A stretch of DNA of 64,000 nucleotides from Hyphomicrobiales bacterium (lineage in GTDB: Bacteria; Pseudomonadota; Alphaproteobacteria; Rhizobiales; Rhizobiaceae): assembly GCA_900471485.1 (NCBI GenBank), contig UCEU01000016.1, positions 124,001 to 188,000 of the forward strand. The letters are read 5' to 3'. Under the pieces are notes generated by a model. The model had not been told where the DNA came from. It did not search any database and saw nothing but the letters and a program-made list of their open reading frames with translations. This document shows, one piece after another, positions 9,181 through 17,270 of the stretch; position 1 is the first letter of the stretch, and every line of letters starts with the position of its first letter. A program made the position numbers and the translations under genes.

Positions 9181-10234
9181 TGCCATCCATCCAGTAGCGC
9201 CCGCACGGGGGTGCGAGGTCAATATCCAGTCGGTTTCGAAAGCCTACGGTCACGTCACGGTGCTCAAGGACGTCTCGATGACCGTGCAACCTGGCGAGTT
9301 TTTTACGCTTCTCGGACCTTCGGGTTGCGGGAAGACGACGCTATTGAGGGCTATCGCGGGATTCCACCCCATCAACCGGGGGCGAATCGAATTCGACGGG
9401 AAGGACGTCTCGGCACGTCCGCCTTGGGAGCGCGACATCGGCTTCGTATTCCAGAATTATGCACTTTGGCCGAATAAGACCATCTTCGAGAATGTCGCCT
9501 ACGGTCTGCGGCTCCGCAAGGTCAGCAAGACCGACCTTGCGCGGCGTGTCCGGGACGCACTCGAGCAGGTGCAGCTTCGCAATGTCGAAGACCGTTATCC
9601 CGCCGAGATGAGTGGTGGCATGCAGCAACGCATTGCGATGGCACGCGCACTGGTGATCGATCCGCCGCTGCTCTTGCTCGATGAGCCTATGTCCAATCTC
9701 GACGCCCGGCTGCGCGTGTCGCTGCGACAGGAGTTGCGCGAGTTGCAACAGCGGATCGGCGTCACGGCGATCTACGTAACGCACGACCAGGAGGAGGCTC
9801 TCGAACTATCCGACCGGATCGCTGTGATGAACGGGGGCGTGGTGGAGCAGCTTGCGGTTCCCGAGGACATTTATGCTCGTCCGGCGTCGCGTTTCGTGGC
9901 CGAATTCGTCGGTGACGCCAATTTCCTGGAGGGCAACGCCGAGGGAGTTGGCTTCCGCCTTGCCGATGGTCGCACGATGGCCCTTCCTACAGGTGAGATT
10001 CAAGGTGCATCCACGCTGTTCATACGGCCGGAGCGGCTTCTGATGACGGCGGCGGGCCAGGGCCATATCGATGCCGTCGTCGAAGATGTTCGCTATGTCG
10101 GGCGCAGCTTCGTGCATCGGATGGCATTGGGCCAAGCGCTATCGGTATGGGTCGACGCACCTATGCGGCTGGTCAACGGGCAGCACATGGGGCTTGATTT
10201 TAGCGCCGCAACGTTTCTAAGGAGCCAGCCGTGA
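9173..10234 (+). CDS. ABC transporter ATP-binding protein (FbpC/AfuC-like)
   Basis: About 353 residues. Walker A is GPSGCGKTTLL, Q-loop FVFQNYALWP, signature MSGGMQQRIAMARAL, Walker B LLLLDEPMSNLD, H-loop YVTHDQEEAL. A C-terminal TOBE-like regulatory domain follows (FIRPERLLM...). An earlier in-frame ATG at 9149 exists inside the permease gene, but AGAGG precedes the ATG at 9173. The stop overlaps the GTG of the next gene, so binding protein, permease, ATPase and phosphatase form one transcription unit. Confidence 0.93.
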   Translation: MPDAIHPVAPARGCEVNIQSVSKAYGHVTVLKDVSMTVQPGEFFTLLGPSGCGKTTLLRAIAGFHPINRGRIEFDGKDVSARPPWERDIGFVFQNYALWPNKTIFENVAYGLRLRKVSKTDLARRVRDALEQVQLRNVEDRYPAEMSGGMQQRIAMARALVIDPPLLLLDEPMSNLDARLRVSLRQELRELQQRIGVTAIYVTHDQEEALELSDRIAVMNGGVVEQLAVPEDIYARPASRFVAEFVGDANFLEGNAEGVGFRLADGRTMALPTGEIQGASTLFIRPERLLMTAAGQGHIDAVVEDVRYVGRSFVHRMALGQALSVWVDAPMRLVNGQHMGLDFSAATFLRSQP

Positions 10235-11022
10235 AGGATGACGAGATCGATCACCTCTTCCTGGCGGCCAAGCAGGCCGCGCGGGCAGGCGGGGCAGAGC
10301 TTCTCTCGCGCTTTGGCCGCCTGACAGCCAATGCCGTCAGCCAGAAAGGGCACGCCGACTACGTGTCAGAAGCGGACACGGCCGCGGAGGTCGCGATTCT
10401 AAAGGTCCTTAACGAGGCGGCAGCTGGATACGGCTTTCTCGGGGAGGAAACGGGCTACCACGCGGGTGAGAAGACAGAGACCTGGGTCGTAGATCCTCTG
10501 GACGGGACAAGCAATTTCGTATGGGGCATCCCGTATTTCGCGGTTAGCATCGCGTTGTGCGACGAGAGCGGCGAAGTGCTCGGATTGGTCTTTGATCCCA
10601 TTCGAGACGAGATATTTTCCGCCGTTCGGGGAAGGGGTGCATGGATCAACGATGTCCACGTTCCGGCGCTTGCGGCTAAGCCACCAGAAAGCGCGATGGT
10701 CTCAATTTCAATGCCCGTGCCGGGGCAATTGCAATGCATCACAAAAAGCCAGTTCCTGGTCGGATTGCAAACGATCATGGATACAGCTGCGGGCGTCCGC
10801 CGCCTTGGCTCGGCCGCTCTTGACCTTGCTTATGTGGGTAGCGGCCGCCTCGATGGCTATTTTGAAGACGGTTTAAGTTACTACGATCTTGCCGCTGGTA
10901 AGCTTTTCGCACTGGAGGCAGGAGCAGCTGTCACGAACTTTGAAGGTGGAATTGCACGGGAGGGCTCGGTTGTTGCAGGGCAACGATCTTTGCACTCGTG
11001 GCTGGCCAGCGTGTTCCGATAG
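10231..11022 (+). CDS. inositol monophosphatase family protein (ABC-operon encoded)
   Basis: A 263-residue Mg2+-dependent phosphatase with GEETG, DPLDGTSNF and the C-terminal DLAAGKLFALEAG segment in place of the usual WD..A motif: YYDLAAGKL has Tyr where Trp is usual but keeps the metal-binding Asp. The start is GTG overlapping the ATPase stop (GTGA). Being the last gene of an importer operon strongly suggests that the imported ligand, or its first product, is a phosphate monoester. It is a distant paralogue of the gene at 965-1849. Confidence 0.88.
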   Translation: MKDDEIDHLFLAAKQAARAGGAELLSRFGRLTANAVSQKGHADYVSEADTAAEVAILKVLNEAAAGYGFLGEETGYHAGEKTETWVVDPLDGTSNFVWGIPYFAVSIALCDESGEVLGLVFDPIRDEIFSAVRGRGAWINDVHVPALAAKPPESAMVSISMPVPGQLQCITKSQFLVGLQTIMDTAAGVRRLGSAALDLAYVGSGRLDGYFEDGLSYYDLAAGKLFALEAGAAVTNFEGGIAREGSVVAGQRSLHSWLASVFR

Positions 11023-11144
11023 GGTAATTCCTAACCCCGATTACACCATCGGTGCCGTTCTAGCGATTGCAGGGAACACTCCATCTGCAAATCGACGCTA
11101 TTCCCACAAATCTTTTACATCAACCACTTAATCGAGTTTTGGAA

Positions 11145-11167
11145 GGTGGGTTGCAGGTTCGATTCCT
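11145..11167 (+). other. tRNA-like T-arm fragment
   Basis: The 23 bases here read like the variable loop plus T-arm of an arginine-type tRNA, with the core GCAGGTTCGATTCCT. No matching 5' half, anticodon arm or acceptor stem is found around it, so this is not a functional tRNA gene. A 7-bp inverted repeat (GGTTGCA/TGCAACC) surrounds the segment. Such 3' tRNA pieces are often left as attachment-site copies after integration of mobile DNA. That origin is inference. Confidence 0.35.
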
Positions 11168-11204
11168 CTCAAGAGCATTGCAACCAAGTCCGCTGCCACT
11201 TCCC

Positions 11205-12149
11205 TTATTCAGCTTCTTTGAAGCGCACGTCCCAAGGCGTCGGGTTTGGAAAGATCTCCGCCAGAAAGGCAACGAACGCCTTGACGTTTGGATTGCTGCG
11301 CCGGCTTTCGGGCCAGTAGGCACTGATATGGCTGCGGTCGACGGAAAACTCTTTCAGGATCGGCACGAGCCTGCCGTTTTCCAAAAACGGCGCCGCAATA
11401 TATGTAGGAGAAATGCCGATCCCGCCACCGGCGGCAACCACAGATGCAACAGCATCACTGTTGTCCAGGATGGTGACCGCATTCGGAATGATCTCAAGAA
11501 CCTTGTCGCCGATCTTGAAGGGCCAACGCAGGGTCTGGCCGCTGCTTTGATAGCGGAAGTTCACGCAGTCGTGGTCGATGAGGTCCTCTGGCTTTTGCGG
11601 TACGCCGCGAGCGGCAAGGTAAGCGGGTGAAGCGAACGCGCAGATTCTATTCGGCGCCAACTTCTTGGCGACTAGGCGGGAGTCTGCCGGTTCTCCGACG
11701 CGGATCGCAACATCAATCCCTTCTTCGACCAGATCGGTGAACCGGTCTCCAAGACGAAGGTCGACGATAACCTTGGGAAACCTTTCCCTGAACGCGGGTA
11801 ATGCCGGCGCGATCAGATGGACTCCGATCGGGAGCGGCGCCGTCACCTTCATGAAGCCCGACGGTTCCGCGCGTGCGGCAACCGCGGCCTGCTCAATGTC
11901 CTCAGCCTCCCGCAGCAGGCGCAAGGCCCGCTCATGCAGATCCCGCCCCTCCGGGGTCAGAGTTAGGGATCGGGTCGTTCGTGTGAACAGGCTTATGCCG
12001 AACTGCTGTTCGAGCCTTTGAACGCTCTTGCTGACCGCCGACGGCGAAACTGCCAATGATCGCGCTGCCGCTGCATAGCTTCCGAGCGAAGCAGCCCGCG
12101 CGAACGCGATAACACCGGTTAGTCTGTCGAATTGAATTCGTTCCACCAT
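11205..12149 (-). CDS. LysR family transcriptional regulator
   Basis: About 314 residues: N-terminal winged HTH (FARAASLGSYAAAARSLAVS then PSAVSKSVQRLEQQFG) at residues 12-50, then the LysR substrate-binding domain (FMKVTAPLPIGVHLIAPALP). The reading frame extends far upstream, but homology begins at the ATG at 12149; no good Shine-Dalgarno is visible there. It is divergent from the SDR/ene-reductase operon with a gap of about 100 bp, so it probably regulates that operon. The effector is unknown. Confidence 0.88.
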   Translation of the reverse strand: MVERIQFDRLTGVIAFARAASLGSYAAAARSLAVSPSAVSKSVQRLEQQFGISLFTRTTRSLTLTPEGRDLHERALRLLREAEDIEQAAVAARAEPSGFMKVTAPLPIGVHLIAPALPAFRERFPKVIVDLRLGDRFTDLVEEGIDVAIRVGEPADSRLVAKKLAPNRICAFASPAYLAARGVPQKPEDLIDHDCVNFRYQSSGQTLRWPFKIGDKVLEIIPNAVTILDNSDAVASVVAAGGGIGISPTYIAAPFLENGRLVPILKEFSVDRSHISAYWPESRRSNPNVKAFVAFLAEIFPNPTPWDVRFKEAE

Positions 12150-12246
12150 GGAAGGAGTAAAACGAATTCGAGCCTGATTATCAAGATTGATTACCCGGTC
12201 TACCTTGTTTCCATCGCGCTTAGAACGGCGCCAAATGGAGATCGAG

Positions 12247-12993
12247 ATGTCTGATATGACTGAATTCAACCCCTCAAATACCCTCAAAGGTAAACGCGTC
12301 CTGATCGTCGGCGGCACGTCAGGCATTGGCCTTGCGGCGGCCATCCAAGCGAAGGGTGCCGGCGCACGCGTCACGGTGCTCGGCTCCGACCATGAGCGGT
12401 CCCGGACCGCTGCAGCGGAGCACGGCTTCGACGGCTGGCGTGCAGCCGACGTCACCAGCCCTGAAGCAATTCAGATGGCGCTTTCAGATATCGGGCACGT
12501 CGACCACTTGGTTCTTTTGGCCGGGACCTTCGTCGCCGGCAAGGTGCTGGAGGCCGACATGACCTACCTGCGTAGAGCCTTCGAAGAGCGCATCTGGGCA
12601 GCCATCCACATCTTGCGGACACTTGGCGACAACCTGTCTGCGGATGCCTCCATCACCTTCATCTCTGGCGCACTGGCTGATCGACCGAACGCCTATGGCA
12701 CGGCCGTCTTAGCTGCCGCTTCCGCCGCAATGGAGGCTTTTGCCCGCGGGCTTGCGGTGGAACTCGCACCACGCCGCGTGAATACCCTATCACCAGGCCC
12801 AATCGACACCCCGATCCTGTCCAAGACGTTGGGAGATGGCCGCGCCGCCTATCTCCAATCCCTCGCGCAGAAGCTCCCCCTACACCGGGTCGGTACTGCG
12901 GAAGAAGCAGGTGCTGCCGTCGTCTTTCTAATGGCCAATGGATGGATGAACGGCGCTGTGCTCAACATCGACGGCGGCTCGCGTCTCGTCTGA
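12247..12993 (+). CDS. SDR family protein with atypical active site
   Basis: A 248-residue Rossmann-fold protein with the glycine motif GGTSGIGLAAA and the C-terminal SPGPIDTPIL and GGSRLV segments of classical short-chain dehydrogenases. The catalytic Y-x3-K is not recognisable: aligning on GLAVELAP puts LAAASAA where YxxxKAA is expected. Similar SDR-like proteins lacking the Tyr/Lys pair exist, so it may bind NAD(P) without the standard chemistry or use other residues. GGAGATCGAG precedes the ATG. It is followed 24 bp later by an ene-reductase, probably in one operon. Confidence 0.82.
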   Translation: MSDMTEFNPSNTLKGKRVLIVGGTSGIGLAAAIQAKGAGARVTVLGSDHERSRTAAAEHGFDGWRAADVTSPEAIQMALSDIGHVDHLVLLAGTFVAGKVLEADMTYLRRAFEERIWAAIHILRTLGDNLSADASITFISGALADRPNAYGTAVLAAASAAMEAFARGLAVELAPRRVNTLSPGPIDTPILSKTLGDGRAAYLQSLAQKLPLHRVGTAEEAGAAVVFLMANGWMNGAVLNIDGGSRLV

Positions 12994-13017
12994 GCTTCGA
13001 ATTGAAAGATCACATCC

Positions 13018-14097
13018 ATGCCCAGCCTCTTCGATCCTATCCAGCTCGGCGCCATCAAAGCGCCCAACCGTATTCTGATGGCACCCATGACACGGGCCCG
13101 CGGCACAAAAGACCACTTGCCGACGCCCATCATGGCCCACTACTACGCCCAACGGGCATCCGCCGGCCTCATCATCAGCGAGGCGATCGGTATCAACCAG
13201 CTCGGACTTGGCTGGCCATACGCGACAGGCATATGGTCACGCGGCCAGATCGCCGGATGGCGGGACGTCACTGATGCAGTTCACGAGCGTGGCGGCCGGA
13301 TCATAGCGCAGCTCTGGCAGATGGGACGGGTCGTTCATCCGGACTTCTTAGGCGGCCGCCAACCGGTGTCGGCATCAGCGACAGTCGCGCCAAATCATGC
13401 CCATACTTATGAGGGCAAGAAACCTTACGAGCTCGCCCGACCGCTATCGGTGGATGACATCGCTGGCGTCGTGCTAGATTTCCGGCAGGCTGCTCTCAAT
13501 GCGATAGACGCCGGGTTCGATGGCATTCAGCTTCACGCTTCGAACGGCTACCTCATCGACCAGTTCCTGCGAGACAGCGCCAATCTCAGGGATGATCGAT
13601 ACGGCGGAACGATCGAAAACCGCGTCCGGTTTCTGAAGGACGCAACACAGGCTGTTGCCGACGCAATCGGCGCCGATCGGGTTGGGGTGCGTCTCTCTCC
13701 AAATGGTGAAACCCAAGGCGTACGGGATAGCGACCCCCTCCCGTTGTTTACGAAGGCCCTCGAAGCCCTTTCCGAAATAGGTGTCGCCCATGTGGAATTG
13801 CGGGAACCCCCGGTCGATGGAACCTTTGGTGTCGGAGAGGTCAATCCCCTGGCTCGGCATCTGCGGCCGGCATTCAAGGGGCCGTTGATCCTGAACTCGG
13901 ATTTCGACGCGACCCGTGCCCAAGCAGAACTTGATGCTGGGATAGGTGACGCAGTGGCGTTTGGCCGACCTTTTATTGCCAATCCGGATTTTCCGAGACG
14001 CGTCGCTGAAGATCTGCCGTTGGCACAAGATGACCCCAAAACATGGTTCACACAGGGGCCCGATGGCTATCTCGACTATACAAAATGGAGCAGATGA
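13018..14097 (+). CDS. old yellow enzyme family alkene reductase
   Basis: A 359-residue FMN-dependent TIM-barrel protein. NRILMAPMTRAR at the N-terminus, the His/Asn substrate-anchoring pair in QLHASNGYLIDQFLRD, and NRVRFLKD are family hallmarks. Members reduce activated C=C bonds of enones, nitro-compounds and maleimides using NAD(P)H. It is downstream of an SDR and a divergent LysR regulator, an arrangement common for electrophile-responsive detoxification. The natural substrate cannot be read from sequence. Confidence 0.93.
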   Translation: MPSLFDPIQLGAIKAPNRILMAPMTRARGTKDHLPTPIMAHYYAQRASAGLIISEAIGINQLGLGWPYATGIWSRGQIAGWRDVTDAVHERGGRIIAQLWQMGRVVHPDFLGGRQPVSASATVAPNHAHTYEGKKPYELARPLSVDDIAGVVLDFRQAALNAIDAGFDGIQLHASNGYLIDQFLRDSANLRDDRYGGTIENRVRFLKDATQAVADAIGADRVGVRLSPNGETQGVRDSDPLPLFTKALEALSEIGVAHVELREPPVDGTFGVGEVNPLARHLRPAFKGPLILNSDFDATRAQAELDAGIGDAVAFGRPFIANPDFPRRVAEDLPLAQDDPKTWFTQGPDGYLDYTKWSR

Positions 14098-14246
14098 GAT
14101 TTCTGCGGCGGCGTCGTGCATTGGGGGGATCGAACGGCTCCTGAGTTGGCAAGGCATTTCAGCCTGGGGGGTAGGGGCGGGCTCTTGTAGTGGAATCGTG
14201 ATATGACCGAGGACGCGCTGCTGTCGCTGACGGGATCGGGCTTCAG

Positions 14247-14876
14247 CTACTGAAGCAGACCATCGGCGTCGAACTCTTGCCAACCAGGCAAATCGCTGGC
14301 CTCGGCATCAGACTGGCTCTCGGCCGTCTTTGGCTTCTTCACCGCCTTCTTGAGCGAACGGGTAATCTTCGCCCGGTAGGCGGCCTGCCTTCTGTTCTCC
14401 GCTCTCGCGGCGATATCCTCTTCACGCCATTCATCGACGACGGCCCGGTCAAGCAGATCCTCCACAACACGGGGATCGAACACATGGAAGGTGATCTGCC
14501 TTGCGCGGCCGCTCTGTCGCACGGTACGCGTTCCGGCGCTCGGAAGACGGCCGTCCTTCAGCCACCGATGCCGTTCGGTCGCGGAGATGTCGAGGATGTC
14601 CTGAATTTCGCGCGGAATGACCGGCAGGTTTTCGATGCCTTCGAGCGCCTGGGTGACGGCTGCTGACGCCGAGGCGAACTCGTGCCCGCTGTTTTCCATC
14701 CCAAACACGAGGGCCATGCCGTTCACGTCGAGAGATTTCCGAACGGCCACGGGCAGACGGGCCCGGACTTCCAGAAGAATACCTTTGGCGCGGACAAAGG
14801 AGCCGAAAGTGGCGGCGGGCGACAGTGTCCAGGTCTCCACGAGCGCGGGAGCGATGATGATCTTCTGTTTCGGCAT
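14247..14876 (-). CDS. hypothetical protein with MerR/excisionase-like HTH segment
   Basis: A 209-residue protein not assignable to a named family. The middle part (about residues 85-135) reads IPREIQDILDISATERHRWL then KDGRLPSAGTRTVRQSGRAR, which looks like a small winged-helix (DNA-binding type) unit. The N-terminal part carries MALVFGMENSGHEFASASAA, and the C-terminus is Lys/Arg-rich (SLKKAVKKPKTAE). It stands alone between the ene-reductase and a tiny zinc-ribbon gene. The start at 14876 is uncertain because no strong ribosome site is visible. Confidence 0.55.
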   Translation of the reverse strand: MPKQKIIIAPALVETWTLSPAATFGSFVRAKGILLEVRARLPVAVRKSLDVNGMALVFGMENSGHEFASASAAVTQALEGIENLPVIPREIQDILDISATERHRWLKDGRLPSAGTRTVRQSGRARQITFHVFDPRVVEDLLDRAVVDEWREEDIAARAENRRQAAYRAKITRSLKKAVKKPKTAESQSDAEASDLPGWQEFDADGLLQ

Positions 14877-15052
14877 CCAGCGTAGATGGGTTTGGCGTTG
14901 CTCGGGATCAACAAGGAAAACCCGGTAGTTCCGACAGGCGTTGTCGCAGCATCAACACCAGGGAACTTCGAAGAAGGCATATCAAGGTTGTCATCTTGAG
15001 ATCGCCGCCGGCGTAACTATCTCGAGTCAAATCCTCGACCTGGAGCATCGAG

Positions 15053-15220
15053 ATGGAAGAAGACACCCTACGCCTCTTCGAAGACGCCGAGATTGAGATT
15101 CTGCCGCCGCCGGAGACCCTTTCGGCTGATCCGTCGATTCCCTCATGCGCCTGTTGCGGAGGGCCCGCATCGACCGAGGAAGACTGTTACGGGATCTGCG
15201 AGGACTGTCTATCGCCGTGA
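15053..15220 (+). CDS. small zinc-ribbon-like protein (55 aa)
   Basis: A short frame that starts at ATG 15053 after GGAG (spacing about 9) and encodes 55 residues: an acidic first half, then a cysteine cluster CACCGGP...DCYGICEDC. Cysteines at about 32, 34, 35, 45, 49 and 52 form two CxxC-like knuckles, as expected for a zinc-ribbon. It is just upstream of a sensor-kinase gene on the same strand but separated by about 180 bp. Function unknown. Confidence 0.55.
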   Translation: MEEDTLRLFEDAEIEILPPPETLSADPSIPSCACCGGPASTEEDCYGICEDCLSP

Positions 15221-15396
15221 TTTTCACGCGCCGGGCGTCATCGCCCCAAGTTGGCGATCGTTGATCGCTCTCCTGAAATTAGGGCGGCCACTAAGCTGAT
15301 TTCATTGCGAAAAGACCTTGCTGCGACCATCTCACGCTATACATTGAGCACTGGGACGAACGTTTGCGACGTCGCAACGATTTAGAGTGGGCGCCG

Positions 15397-17208
15397 ATGC
15401 AGAACGAAATGGGGGCAACTTTCTCAGGGCAAGACGAGATTTCTCGAATGCTTGAGCGGGGAGACTGGGACCAGTCCATGCTTGGCCCGCCTTCGGTTTG
15501 GCCTCGGTGCCTGAGATCCGCTGTCGACATTATGCTGCCTTCCATGGCGCAGATCGTTTTGTTCTGGGGGCCGGACTTCGTCGCCCTCTACAATGCACCC
15601 TATGCACCGTCGATCGGACAACGGCACCCGAAGGCTTTCGGTCGCCCGGCACGAGAAAACTGGAGCGAGCTATGGGACGACCTCGAACCGCTCCTGCGCC
15701 AGGTGTTGGATAGAGGTGAGACGGTCGCCGCCAAGGACCGCCCATTTTATATCGAGCGGCACGGCTACCCGGAAACTGTCTATTTTGATATTTCTTATTC
15801 CCCGATCCGCGATGAAAACGGGACGGTTTGCGGCGTCTTCTGCATTGTCAACGAGACCACAGATCGCGTCCGCGCCGATCGGGCGCTCCAGGCAAGCGAA
15901 GAACGGCTGCGGGCGGTAATATCGCAGTCGGCGGCCGGGATTGGCCAAGGGAGCCTCAATGGCGAGATCCTGCACGTCAACAAGCGGTTTTGCGAGATTG
16001 TTGGCTACGAGGAACAGGAGCTGCTTGGCAAGAACATCCGCGACATCACCTATGCCGACGATATGCCCGAGCAAACCCGATTGTACCAGCGGCTTGCACA
16101 GACCGGCGAGAGCTTCGATCTCGAAAAGCGATATGTCCGAAAAGATGGCAGTCTCGTCTGGGTGAACAATACCGTCTCGCCGCTTCGAGACGATAGCGGC
16201 AGGATTCGCCAGGTTGCGGTCGTCTCGATCGATATCAGCGAACGCAAAAAAGGGCAGGAGGTCGAGCGCCAGCTGGCGTCCATCATCGCATCTTCCAATG
16301 ATGCCATCCTAGGCATCGATCTCGATATGACTATCACGTCCTGGAACGCCTCGGCGGAGAGGCTCTACGGTTACAAGGCGGACGAGATCATCGGTCAGTC
16401 TGTACTGATCCTTGTGCCTGCTGATCGGATCGACGAGGAGCCGACGCTGTTGAGCCGCGTCAGGGCCGGATCGACGGTGGAGCCTTACGAAACCAGACGC
16501 CGTCACAAAGATGGCCATCTCGTCGATGTTCTCCTCAGCGTCTCGCCAATCTACGACAGTGCCGGCCGGATTATCGGCGCTTCCAAGATCGCTCACGATA
16601 TTTCTGCGAAAAAGGAAGCGGATCGGCTTCAGGCGGTGCTGATCGGCGAGTTGCACCACCGGGTGAAGAATGTCTTTGCGACGGTCATGGCGATTGCCCG
16701 TCAGACCCTGGCAAAAGATGCTGAGGCCAGCGGTGCGGTTACCGCTTTCGAGGCTCGCCTTTCGGCCATGGCACATGCCCACGACCTTCTTGCAGAGGGG
16801 CATTGGCAGAGTGCCGATCTCAAGGCTGTGGTAGAGCAGGCTATCGCTCCATATCCTTCGGAGCGGTTTGATGTTTCTGGCGATCCGGTCTTGCTGCCGC
16901 AAAAAGTCGTTGCGTCACTCTCGCTTGCTCTCCATGAACTCGGCACAAATGCTGCCAAATATGGTGCACTCTCCAATGCGACAGGCAGAATTGCCATCAG
17001 ATGGAGCTTCGCTAAAGAGACCGGAGATCTTCGCCTCGTTTGGAGGGAGATGGACGGACCGGAGGTTCTCCCTCCGACCCGCAAGGGCTTCGGGTCCCGC
17101 CTCGTCGAACGCTTGTTGGCCGCGGAGCTGAACGGCAAATCGACAATCGCCTATGATCCGTCCGGTGTGATTTGCGAGATCGAGGCGACGATAACGTCTT
17201 TGCACTGA
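15397..17208 (+). CDS. multi-PAS HWE-family sensor histidine kinase
   Basis: About 603 residues, with no transmembrane segments visible. Three PAS-type sensory modules come first: an N-terminal one (WGPDFVALYNAPYAPSIGQR), then AVISQSAAGIGQGSLNGEIL, then SSNDAILGIDLDMTITSWNA. The kinase core follows, with the phospho-acceptor in ELHHRVKN at about residue 421, ALHELGTNAAKYGAL as N-box and LVWREMDGP supplying the W-x-E that defines HWE kinases. The frame could also begin at a TTG at 15364. It precedes the LOV-kinase/receiver pair on the same strand by 62 bp and may share its regulator. Confidence 0.92.
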   Translation: MQNEMGATFSGQDEISRMLERGDWDQSMLGPPSVWPRCLRSAVDIMLPSMAQIVLFWGPDFVALYNAPYAPSIGQRHPKAFGRPARENWSELWDDLEPLLRQVLDRGETVAAKDRPFYIERHGYPETVYFDISYSPIRDENGTVCGVFCIVNETTDRVRADRALQASEERLRAVISQSAAGIGQGSLNGEILHVNKRFCEIVGYEEQELLGKNIRDITYADDMPEQTRLYQRLAQTGESFDLEKRYVRKDGSLVWVNNTVSPLRDDSGRIRQVAVVSIDISERKKGQEVERQLASIIASSNDAILGIDLDMTITSWNASAERLYGYKADEIIGQSVLILVPADRIDEEPTLLSRVRAGSTVEPYETRRRHKDGHLVDVLLSVSPIYDSAGRIIGASKIAHDISAKKEADRLQAVLIGELHHRVKNVFATVMAIARQTLAKDAEASGAVTAFEARLSAMAHAHDLLAEGHWQSADLKAVVEQAIAPYPSERFDVSGDPVLLPQKVVASLSLALHELGTNAAKYGALSNATGRIAIRWSFAKETGDLRLVWREMDGPEVLPPTRKGFGSRLVERLLAAELNGKSTIAYDPSGVICEIEATITSLH

Positions 17209-17270
17209 CAAAAACCGGAACCAATTCCCCAGCCGCGGCATTTGTTGCGGACAATACGATCAGGACCCCC

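Noticed and set aside
11205..12455. Longer LysR form starting at 12455
   Set aside because: The extra 102 residues run through the divergent promoter and into the SDR gene; family similarity begins at ATG 12149.
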